DNA of 9,979 bases from an uncultured Gammaproteobacteria bacterium (GTDB lineage: Bacteria > Pseudomonadota > Gammaproteobacteria > GCA-001735895): NCBI GenBank assembly GCA_937980285.1, contig CALJQI010000299.1, positions 1 to 9,979 on the forward strand, read 5' to 3'. The notes beneath the pieces were generated by a model that was not told the DNA's origin, did no database searches, and saw only the letters and a program-made list of their open reading frames with translations. How positions within the stretch are numbered: position 1 is the stretch's first letter; every line of letters begins with the position of its first letter. The position numbers and the translations under genes were made by a program. Below are positions 1-6,242 of the stretch, one piece after another.

Positions 1-2
1 CG

Positions 3-116
3 TTGCCGAAATCGGCGTCGATGGGGTACGTCTACATGGCGCTATCGGCGACCGGCGTGATCTTTCTTCCGACCACCGCCAGGCTTGCGCCGCAAAGCGG
101 CATTGAGCGGCGATGA
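3..116 (+). CDS. C-terminal end of an unidentified, possibly membrane, protein (5' partial)
   Basis: An open frame enters from the left edge and ends at the TGA at 114-116, giving about 37 residues with a hydrophobic stretch (MGYVYMALSATGVIFL) followed by a short basic tail ending IERR. I prefer this frame over the two others open at the edge for three reasons: most of its third codon positions are G or C, it encodes a membrane-like segment, and its stop overlaps the azlC start in an ATGA arrangement, which is typical of translationally coupled operon genes. The fragment is too short to assign to a family. A transporter upstream of azlCD would fit the context, but that is inference. The frame ending at 104-106 is the main competitor. 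Confidence 0.45.
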   Translation: MPKSASMGYVYMALSATGVIFLPTTARLAPQSGIERR

Positions 117-802
117 CGACCTGGCAAAGCGTAAAACACGGGTTTCGCACCTCCGCCGACTATTTCCTGTCGACTTTCATGTTCGGCGTCATGTTCGGCA
201 TCGCCGCGGCCGCCAACGGCATCGCGGACTGGCAGGCGCTGCTGATGAGTGCTTCGGTGTTCACCGCTTCCGGGCAGTTCGCCGCGCTCGAATTCTGGCA
301 GGCGCCGCTGCCGCTAGCCACCATCGCGCTATCGGTTTTCCTGGTCAGCACGCGAAACATTCTGCTGGGCATGGCGATGACGCATCACTTCGATGGCCAC
401 AGCCTGGGGCGACGCATCGTCTGGCTGTACATGCTCAACGATCCCGGCGTGGTCAACAGCTTCCACCAGGAAGCAAGCGTCGACCGGCTGGGCTACGTCA
501 CCGGTTACGGCTTTTCGATGATGACCGCCTGGCTATGCTCGACGCTGCTTGGCCTGAACAGCGCCCACCTGTTTACGGCGCTGGACCTGGGTGCGGTCGA
601 TTTCGCCGGCCCTCTGGTAATGGCGACCATGATGATGCTGTTTTTCAAGGGTTCTAAATCGCCGCCCACGCCCTGGATCGTGTCCGGTATCGTGGCGCTG
701 CTGCTGTTCGAAATCGGCGCCGCCGGCTACCTGATCCTGCTGGCTTCGGTGCTGGCCGGCATGATAGTGGCAATCATACAGGTGCGACGCGCCTATGGTT
801 GA
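113..802 (+). CDS. azlC: AzlC family protein, large subunit of a branched-chain amino acid exporter
   Basis: The 229-residue protein is the usual length for AzlC and is almost entirely hydrophobic helices. Family-like signatures are the segment SVFTASGQFAALEFW near residues 48-62 (the AzlC 'GxxQF' region) and STRNILLGMAMTHHF near residues 79-93 (the equivalent of the conserved NxRhxLyG loop). AzlC and AzlD together form an inner-membrane exporter for branched-chain amino acids and analogues such as azaleucine, and in Escherichia coli the equivalent pair YgaZ/YgaH exports valine. The ATG overlaps the stop of the upstream frame (ATGA), with only a weak purine stretch in front, so translation probably depends on coupling. 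The end overlaps azlD by 8 bp. Family assignment is firm; the precise substrate is inferred from the family. Confidence 0.93.
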   Translation: MTTWQSVKHGFRTSADYFLSTFMFGVMFGIAAAANGIADWQALLMSASVFTASGQFAALEFWQAPLPLATIALSVFLVSTRNILLGMAMTHHFDGHSLGRRIVWLYMLNDPGVVNSFHQEASVDRLGYVTGYGFSMMTAWLCSTLLGLNSAHLFTALDLGAVDFAGPLVMATMMMLFFKGSKSPPTPWIVSGIVALLLFEIGAAGYLILLASVLAGMIVAIIQVRRAYG

Positions 803-1106
803 CCAGCAGACAACCCTGATCGCGATCGCGATGATGGCGTTAATCGTTTACCTGACGCGCGTGACCGGCTATTTCATCGGCCTTCAACTGCGACATATTC
901 GCGGCATTCAGCCAGTGCTCGAAGCCCTGCCCGGATGCGCTTTCATGGCGATCCTGGCGCCGGCGGTGCGCCAGGGCAGCCTCAGCGAAATCGTCGCCAT
1001 GGCCTGCGTCATCCTGATCATGTGGCGCAGCAACAACGTGGTGATCGCCACCGGCACCGGCATGGCGGTACTGCTGTTCGGCGGACCCTGGCTGGATGCG
1101 AATTAA
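795..1106 (+). CDS. azlD: AzlD family protein, small subunit of a branched-chain amino acid exporter
   Basis: A 103-residue hydrophobic protein with about four membrane segments. It shows the AzlD pattern: YLTRVTGYFI near residues 19-28 and the LEALPGCAFMAILAP segment near residues 42-56, which matches the conserved proline/alanine core of the small subunit. It is expected to pair with AzlC in the inner membrane and to be required for export. The ATG lies inside the end of azlC, with 8 bp of overlap and no separate ribosome binding site, so it should be made by coupled translation. Its TAA (1104-1106) shares bases with the TAA of the convergent MFS gene (1103-1105 on the other strand), leaving no space for an intergenic terminator. 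Confidence 0.92.
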   Translation: MVDQQTTLIAIAMMALIVYLTRVTGYFIGLQLRHIRGIQPVLEALPGCAFMAILAPAVRQGSLSEIVAMACVILIMWRSNNVVIATGTGMAVLLFGGPWLDAN

Positions 1107-2527
1107 CGCGCGGTATCCGGGCTGACGAAGCGCCAGGCAAAGACGTTACCGATCGCGGCAATCGGCAGGAAACCGGCGAACAGCCAGAAAGCGATGTCCT
1201 TGATCTGTCCGGCCGAGGCCTGCTGATCGATACCGAGACTGTTGGCAATCAACCCGCTGAGCGCGGCGCCGATGGCAAACCCGGTTTGCTGGGTAATCGG
1301 CAGCAGCGACGAGGTTCGATCCTTCTCAGCCGCAGGCGCGGCGCCGATAACGCGCTTGATGATAAAACCCCACATCATGCCGAAACCGCCGTTGAGCACG
1401 ATAACGGCAAGCACGACGCCGAGCAGTGAAACCCGCGGCAGGAAGATCGCTATTGCGGCCAGCCCGACCAACGCGCAGGCGCAGCCGGCCTTGATCAGGC
1501 GAGGCTCCGCCTCTGCGCGCGTGCCCGAAAACAGGATCGCCGCGCTGCCCCAGGAAATCGTCTCCACCAGGATGACCAGCCCCGCCTGCAACGGCGACAG
1601 GCCGTACAGTTCGATCAGGATCAGCGGCCCGTACACCAGGAACGACATGATGCTGATAGACAGCAGGAATGTTGCGAGTATGCCGCTGCCGATGGCGTGC
1701 GACAGGTCGGTTACCTGGCTCGGCAGCATGCGTGAACGGGTAGCCGAAACATCGCGGAACACGAACAGGAACAACGCCAGGCACCCCAGGCCGATCAGGA
1801 TGGGCGAGCCCACCGGGTGATAATAAGAACCCGACAGCGACACCAGCAGTATCGCCGCGCTCAGCAGCAACAGGCGAATAATCGGAATGCCCTCGCTACT
1901 GACATCCACCTCGGACTCGGAACCGCCTAGCAGGAAATGTACCGCCGGCACGAGTAGCAATCCCTGCGCCGCGAATGCCCAGTAAGCCAGGCGCCATTCG
2001 CCAACCGTGGCGAAAGCGCCGCCGATGACCGGCCCGCTGAAGGAAGACAGCATCCATACCGACGACAGGAAGGCGATCGTTTTCGGCACCAGGTGATTCG
2101 GAAAAAAGCGATCCTGACATACATAGACCAGCGCGATCAGGCCGCCGCCGCCCAGTCCCTGCAACACGCGGCCGACCAGCAGAACCGGCATGTTCGGCGC
2201 GGTTGCGACCACCGCGCAGCCCGCGGTAAAAACGAAGGCGGCGTAAATCATGGTCTTTTTCAATCCCTGGCGCGCCACCAGCAGACTGATCGACGCCGCG
2301 GCCGAAATTGAGCCGGCGAGATAGAGCGCAAAGGTCCAGCTGATCAGCTCGAGCCCGCCGATTTCCTCGATCGCGCTCGGCATCGTGGTCGCGGTCAGCA
2401 TCGAATTGGAGGCGTGCAGCCAGAGCGCGAGCGCCAGCGTGACAAGCCTGGGCAGGTATTCGCGATTGAACAGGTCGCGCCAGGAGCCCTCTACTTCGCG
2501 CGCATTATTTTCCGGTGTCGTCGACAT
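1103..2527 (-). CDS. MFS transporter, DHA2/EmrB-like drug or metabolite exporter
   Basis: The 474-residue protein has many hydrophobic helices and recognisable major facilitator motifs: an N-terminal TM1 region with NSMLTATTMPSAIEEIGG (residues 41-58), a loop 2-3 motif A remnant ARQGLKKT (85-92), the motif B arginine and glycines in GRVLQGLGGGG (119-129), and the antiporter motif C segment SGPVIGGAFATVGEWR (164-179). Motif C points to a proton-coupled exporter. Length and motifs fit the DHA2 group with up to 14 helices, although I did not count helices rigorously. I chose the ATG at 2525-2527. A TTG 117 bp upstream would add an arginine- and cysteine-rich stretch unlike any MFS N-terminus and would reach across the divergent gene's start. 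No clear Shine-Dalgarno sequence precedes the ATG. The substrate is unknown. Confidence 0.88.
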   Translation of the reverse strand: MSTTPENNAREVEGSWRDLFNREYLPRLVTLALALWLHASNSMLTATTMPSAIEEIGGLELISWTFALYLAGSISAAASISLLVARQGLKKTMIYAAFVFTAGCAVVATAPNMPVLLVGRVLQGLGGGGLIALVYVCQDRFFPNHLVPKTIAFLSSVWMLSSFSGPVIGGAFATVGEWRLAYWAFAAQGLLLVPAVHFLLGGSESEVDVSSEGIPIIRLLLLSAAILLVSLSGSYYHPVGSPILIGLGCLALFLFVFRDVSATRSRMLPSQVTDLSHAIGSGILATFLLSISIMSFLVYGPLILIELYGLSPLQAGLVILVETISWGSAAILFSGTRAEAEPRLIKAGCACALVGLAAIAIFLPRVSLLGVVLAVIVLNGGFGMMWGFIIKRVIGAAPAAEKDRTSSLLPITQQTGFAIGAALSGLIANSLGIDQQASAGQIKDIAFWLFAGFLPIAAIGNVFAWRFVSPDTAR

Positions 2528-2547
2528 CGCGCGAATTCTAAACCGAC

Positions 2548-2567
2548 TTATGCCAAACTGCGCATAA
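2548..2567. promoter_or_regulatory. 20-bp dyad between divergent transporter genes, possible operator
   Basis: The perfect 6-bp inverted half-sites TTATGC and GCATAA are separated by 8 bases and sit 20 bp from the MFS start and 77 bp from the EamA start, in the only space available for both promoters. A dimeric repressor or activator could bind here and control both transporters. No regulator gene is present in the window, so the partner is unknown. A dyad of this length can occur by chance. Confidence 0.3.
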
Positions 2568-2644
2568 CATTTTTTGCTACGAGCACAAAAGCGATCGCGC
2601 CGGTATCGAAAAGCGTTCTGCCGCCGGCATCGCAAATCAAGCAA

Positions 2645-3571
2645 ATGCCAAGTGCCTCGATTTCGCTAAAAGCCGTTCTGCTGCTGGCCTCGCTATCGCT
2701 GTTCTGGGGCCTCAACTGGCCGGGCATGAAAATCATCCTGTCGGAAATGACGGTGTGGTGGTTTCGCGCCATGTGCCTGCTGGTCGGCGGCACGATCCTG
2801 ATGACGCTATCGTCCCTGTCCGGAAACCGTTGCCGCCCGCGAGCCGGTGAAATCGTCCCCATCCTGCTCTGCGGCAGTTTCGCGATCCTGGGCTGGATGG
2901 TGTTTTCCGCCTACGGCGTTTCGCTGATGCCGGCCGGGCGCGCGTCGATCATTGCCTTCACCATGCCGCTATGGGCCACCCTGATCGCAGCCTGGATGCT
3001 CGACGAATCGGTTGACAGCCACAAGATACTCGGGCTGCTGTTGGGTTTGAGCGGTCTCGGAATATTGATCGGTTCTGATCTGGTTATTTTGAGACGCGCG
3101 CCGATCGGCGCATTTTTCATGCTGTTGGCGGCGATATCCTGGGCCATAGGCACGGTACTGCTGAAACGGATAAACTGGCAAATACCGACACTGAGCAACA
3201 TCGCCTGGCAATTGCTGCTAAGCGCGGTTCCGGTAACGCTGATCGCCGCCGTAAGCGAGCCGCTGCCGGACATGACCGCGCTCAGCCTGCCCGCCGTCAT
3301 CGCCCTGATCTACCTGTTCCTGTTCCCGATGAGCTTCTGCCAGTGGGCCTATTTCAAAACGGTCGGGCTTTTGCCGGCCTCGATCGCCGCTATCGGTACG
3401 TTGATGGTGCCGGTGGTCGGCGTCTACTCGAGCCACCTGATCCTCGGTGAAAAGGTCGGCCTCAACGATCTGCTTGCCTTGCTGCTGGTTTTATCGGCGC
3501 TGATTTTGGTACTGGTACTGCCTGCCTGGAAGCTGCGCCGACTCGGCACCATCGAGCATGGCGAGAACTGA
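2645..3571 (+). CDS. DMT superfamily transporter with two EamA domains
   Basis: The 308-residue protein is about the usual size for a ten-helix drug/metabolite transporter and contains two EamA repeats, roughly residues 10-144 and 155-293. Typical sequences are the TM1 entry FWGLNWPGMK (20-29), the end of repeat one with SIIAFTMPLWATLIAAWMLDE (101-121), and the matching end of repeat two with GTLMVPVVGVYSSHLILGEK (251-270), including the conserved glutamate after the helix. Members such as RhtA and YdcZ-type proteins export amino acids or other small metabolites across the inner membrane. I chose the ATG at 2645 because the first helix begins directly after it; the open frame upstream encodes a non-membrane stretch that overlaps the divergent MFS gene. 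No strong ribosome binding site is seen. The substrate is not predictable from sequence. Confidence 0.9.
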   Translation: MPSASISLKAVLLLASLSLFWGLNWPGMKIILSEMTVWWFRAMCLLVGGTILMTLSSLSGNRCRPRAGEIVPILLCGSFAILGWMVFSAYGVSLMPAGRASIIAFTMPLWATLIAAWMLDESVDSHKILGLLLGLSGLGILIGSDLVILRRAPIGAFFMLLAAISWAIGTVLLKRINWQIPTLSNIAWQLLLSAVPVTLIAAVSEPLPDMTALSLPAVIALIYLFLFPMSFCQWAYFKTVGLLPASIAAIGTLMVPVVGVYSSHLILGEKVGLNDLLALLLVLSALILVLVLPAWKLRRLGTIEHGEN

Positions 3572-3576
3572 TCGAT

Positions 3577-3601
3577 GAGGAAAGCCTGTCCTCTATTAGA
3601 G
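3577..3601. terminator. Weak hairpins between convergent genes, possible bidirectional terminator
   Basis: The 32-bp gap between the EamA stop and the ilvE stop contains GAGGA (3577-3581) pairing with TCCTC (3589-3593) and an overlapping palindrome CTCTATTAGAG (3591-3601). Stems are only five pairs and no long T tract follows on either strand, so an intrinsic terminator is possible but weak. Confidence 0.25.
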
Positions 3602-3603
3602 CC

Positions 3604-4716
3604 CTAGCCCGTGGAAGCGCGGCCCGATACGGATACGCGCACGGTCCAGTCGTAGCGGTCAGGCAGCTTGCCGTACTGTATGCCGGTGATTTCGTCGTAG
3701 AGTCGCTGCGTCAGCTCACCGGGCGAGGCTGAAGCGAGCGCAAAAACTTCGTCCTTGTAACCAATGCTCGCAACCGGGCAGATGACTGCGGCGGTGCCGG
3801 CGCCAAACATCTCTTCGACCTCGCCGGCGCGAAAGGCGTCCACCACTTCATCGATGCCGATGCGGCGTTCCTCGGCGGGCATGCCCCAGTCGTCGAGTAG
3901 CGTGAGGACGCTGTCGCGCACCACGCCGGGCAGGATGGAGCCTCCCAGCGGCGGAGTGACGACCTTGCCGCCGATCTTGAAGAACATATTCATCGCGCCA
4001 ACTTCTTCGACGTAGCGATGCTCGTTGCCGTCGAGCCACAGTACCTGGTCGAAGCCCTGCTGGCGGCTCTCGTACCCCGGCAGCAGGCTGGCGGCGTAAT
4101 TGGCTGCGGTCTTGGCCGCGCCCAGCCCGCCGATGCTGGCGGCGCGGGTGAATCGATCTTCCACGCGCAGCGATACGCCCTTTTCAAGATTGGTGAAATA
4201 GCTGCCGACTGGAGAAGTCATGATCAAAAAACGATAACTGTCGGCGGCGCGGACTTCGAGGGTTGCCTCGGTGCCAATGACCAGCGGTCGAATATAAAGC
4301 GACTGACCCCAGCGCGACGGAATCCAGTCCTGGTCAAGCTCTATCAACTGGCGGGTAGCGTTAATCATGATGTCGCGCATTTCATCCACGCCCATCGCCG
4401 GGATGCACAGCCGCCGGCAGGAATCATGCAACCGCCGGGCATTCATCTCCGGTCGAAAGATACGCACATCGGCATCCACCCCGCGAAAGGCCTTGTAACC
4501 GTCGAAAACGGTCTGACCGTAGTGCAGCATCGCAACCCCGGGCTCCAGCGGTATCGCCTGGTAAGGCAGGATTTCGGGATTACGCCAGGCGCCGTCCGCA
4601 AACTCCATGCTGAACATGTGATCGCAAAAGATCGCACCGAAGCCGAGGTTGTCGAAATCGACCTGCGAAAGTCGGCTTTGCTGGACCGGGGTGACCGGAA
4701 AGTCGGATAACTGCAT
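3604..4716 (-). CDS. ilvE: Branched-chain amino acid aminotransferase, type II (class IV PLP enzyme)
   Basis: The 370-residue enzyme transfers the amino group between glutamate and the 2-oxo acids of leucine, isoleucine and valine in the cytoplasm, the last step of their synthesis and the first of their breakdown. Type II features are the N-terminal segment ending FCDHMF (30-35), the HYGQTVFDGYKAFR region (65-78) and YIRPL (141-145). The PLP-binding lysine is K202 in GAAKTAANYAASL, and the glutamate expected to contact the PLP ring nitrogen is E238 in VEEVGAMNMFF. GTAAVICPV (308-316) lies where mammalian enzymes carry a redox CXXC; the first cysteine is alanine here, as is usual in bacteria. 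Length matches the family. The ATG is preceded by GAAGGA (4726-4731) at 9-base spacing, which supports this start. It appears monocistronic, beside branched-chain export genes. Confidence 0.95.
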   Translation of the reverse strand: MQLSDFPVTPVQQSRLSQVDFDNLGFGAIFCDHMFSMEFADGAWRNPEILPYQAIPLEPGVAMLHYGQTVFDGYKAFRGVDADVRIFRPEMNARRLHDSCRRLCIPAMGVDEMRDIMINATRQLIELDQDWIPSRWGQSLYIRPLVIGTEATLEVRAADSYRFLIMTSPVGSYFTNLEKGVSLRVEDRFTRAASIGGLGAAKTAANYAASLLPGYESRQQGFDQVLWLDGNEHRYVEEVGAMNMFFKIGGKVVTPPLGGSILPGVVRDSVLTLLDDWGMPAEERRIGIDEVVDAFRAGEVEEMFGAGTAAVICPVASIGYKDEVFALASASPGELTQRLYDEITGIQYGKLPDRYDWTVRVSVSGRASTG

Positions 4717-4725
4717 GGATCTCGG

Positions 4726-4731
4726 TCCTTC
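4726..4731 (-). promoter_or_regulatory. Ribosome binding site of ilvE
   Basis: GAAGGA on the minus strand lies 9 bases before the ilvE ATG and decides the start, since the open frame continues further upstream. Confidence 0.65.
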
Positions 4732-4761
4732 GAAAATAGGTAACAGGATGATGAGAAAAGC

Positions 4762-4795
4762 TGCAGCATGTTAGCAGAACCGCGCGCGCGCTGCA
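4762..4795 (-). other. Inverted repeat with alternating CG tract upstream of ilvE
   Basis: TGCAGC (4762-4767) and GCTGCA (4790-4795) are inverted copies flanking a 22-base interval that contains an 11-base alternating CG run (4781-4791). It lies 46-79 bp before the ilvE start, in the region that must hold the ilvE promoter or leader. It could be a leader hairpin or a binding site. I see no leader peptide rich in leucine, isoleucine or valine, so classical attenuation is not supported. Confidence 0.25.
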
Positions 4796-4918
4796 TCCAT
4801 CCACTACCCCGTTCGCGGTCTAACCTGCCGAACCGGTGGCGGCTTTGCCGAATTCGAAAATCACGCCGTCGTGTGCGCCAGCGAATTCGGGATTAATCGC
4901 GCCGGCCGCATCGAGCCG

Positions 4919-6196
4919 TTAATTGTCGCTGGCAACGGGAGTGGGTTCGGTGGCCTTGCCGATTTCGATGCGCTTTTGCGTACCCTGGCGTTGAAAGTCG
5001 TTGCTTTCATCCGGCAAATCCCGCGCCAGCTGCTCGATACGCAGCCCCTCGGTCCGGGGCACGATACGCCCGGCGTCGGCGAGTCCCTGGTGGCGCGCCC
5101 AGACTGCATATTTCTTGTTGACCTGGTGCGGCTGGTAAACGCTCATGATGTCGGGAACGATATCGTACTCGAGCGTCAGGGCGCCGGCCTCGGCCGCCGC
5201 CGCGATCAATTCCTCGCCGGCGCGGGTACGCGCAATCAGCGCGTTGGTGCCGGGGTCGTCGACGCTGTCGACACGGTTCGGACCGCCGCCGATCCAGGTG
5301 TCCGATGCCGCGATATCGGCCGCTTCGCCGATGCCGTCGGGGCAAATCTTGCAGCGAAACGGCAGCGCCCAGGTGGTCTCGTCCTCGCCCCAGTAATCGA
5401 TGTAGTGGAATTCCCGCGCTTCATCACCGGTCTCGACCCGTGTCGGGCCCGGGCAACCGCGTCCGCGGTAGCGCAGCGCGGTCACCTGCGCGGGATCGAT
5501 GCCGACGCGGCGGAAAAAGTCGTTGGTGCCCTGCGGCGTTCCGTAACCGCCGCAAACCATGACCAGCATATACCTGACCAGCCGATCGACACGTTCGTCC
5601 TGTCTAGCGTAATTACGCAGTGCGGCGACGTCGCAGGGCTTGGCGATGAACGCAAACGGCCGGTTTCGAGCGAGCGCCGCCTTGATATCGACTAGCGGCG
5701 CCGCCGGCCCGTAGCGCGATCCCGCGGCTTCGAACACATCGCTTTCGTCGAAGCTCAGCGTCGCTTCACCGAAGCTCGGTTCGGTGGTCGATGCCTTGAC
5801 ATGCAGGACGAAGTCGACCCGTTTCGAGGCCAGCAGGTAATTGGCCAGCGCGGTCAGCACTCCGCCGGTGGAGCCTTCGAATCGAATCTCGGGATCGCCG
5901 GCCCAGGCGCGCACGATGCGTCGCCATGGACCCCAGACATTGTCGTGACGCGTATCCGCCTCGAGCAGGCTGCGCGGCAGGCCTTCGATACGGGTGCCAG
6001 GGCAAACCCGGTAAATGCAATCGACGATTTCGTCGTCGAGTTCGCCCTCGACCACCGGCTGCAGGTAACCGCTTAAGGTTTTGGTTACGCGCAGCCGCTC
6101 GACGCCGGCAACCGCCTGGCACAGACCGCAGCCAATGCAAAGCCCCTGCTCGACGATGGCGTACAGGCGCTCGCCTGGCGATTTAGAGTTACTCAT
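4919..6196 (-). CDS. Coenzyme F420 hydrogenase/dehydrogenase beta subunit (FrhB/FdhB) family iron-sulfur flavoprotein
   Basis: The 425-residue protein shows the FrhB family layout. An N-terminal ferredoxin-like cluster motif CIGCGLC (C20, C23, C26) is followed by C60 and VCPG (C65). Then come GSTGGVLTAL (108-117), KPCDVAALR (186-194), CGG (215-217), the YRGRGCPG motif (243-250), and CKICPDGIGEAADIAASDTW (282-301) with two further cysteines before a conserved aspartate-rich stretch. Relatives bind FAD and [4Fe-4S] clusters and include F420-reducing subunits and 8-vinyl or hydroxymethyl chlorophyll reductases, so this is probably a cytoplasmic redox enzyme using ferredoxin or F420. The substrate is unknown, and many proteobacteria lack F420. 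The ATG at 6194-6196 has GGAG 8 bases upstream; a start at 6274 would overlap the upstream gene. It lies 46 bp after the rhodanese gene, likely one operon. Confidence 0.85.
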   Translation of the reverse strand: MSNSKSPGERLYAIVEQGLCIGCGLCQAVAGVERLRVTKTLSGYLQPVVEGELDDEIVDCIYRVCPGTRIEGLPRSLLEADTRHDNVWGPWRRIVRAWAGDPEIRFEGSTGGVLTALANYLLASKRVDFVLHVKASTTEPSFGEATLSFDESDVFEAAGSRYGPAAPLVDIKAALARNRPFAFIAKPCDVAALRNYARQDERVDRLVRYMLVMVCGGYGTPQGTNDFFRRVGIDPAQVTALRYRGRGCPGPTRVETGDEAREFHYIDYWGEDETTWALPFRCKICPDGIGEAADIAASDTWIGGGPNRVDSVDDPGTNALIARTRAGEELIAAAAEAGALTLEYDIVPDIMSVYQPHQVNKKYAVWARHQGLADAGRIVPRTEGLRIEQLARDLPDESNDFQRQGTQKRIEIGKATEPTPVASDN

Positions 6197-6204
6197 ATTA
6201 CTGT

Positions 6205-6208
6205 CTCC
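6205..6208 (-). promoter_or_regulatory. Ribosome binding site of the FrhB-like gene
   Basis: GGAG on the minus strand, 8 bases before the ATG at 6196, selects this start over the in-frame start at 6274, which would lie inside the preceding gene. Confidence 0.6.
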
Positions 6209-6242
6209 ATTTCCTCTCGCCGAAGCCACTGAAACTGACGGC

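Noticed and set aside
2528..2644. Longer N-terminus of the MFS protein starting at a TTG near 2644
   Set aside because: The extra 39 residues are basic and cysteine-containing, unlike MFS N-termini, and would fill the whole divergent promoter region.
2414..2644. Longer N-terminus of the EamA protein starting at 2414
   Set aside because: The extra 77 residues overlap the opposite MFS gene and are not membrane-like; the first helix begins right after the ATG at 2645.
4018..4710. A 230-codon plus-strand open frame opposite ilvE
   Set aside because: Antisense to the aminotransferase, including its PLP lysine region, with shadow-like composition.
4717..4796. Leader peptide for attenuation of ilvE
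   Set aside because: The possible short frames upstream are not enriched in leucine, isoleucine or valine codons, and no terminator/antiterminator pair with a T tract is visible.
4871..5695. A 274-codon plus-strand open frame opposite the FrhB-like gene
   Set aside because: Antisense to conserved FrhB motifs, and no recognisable domain or ribosome binding site.
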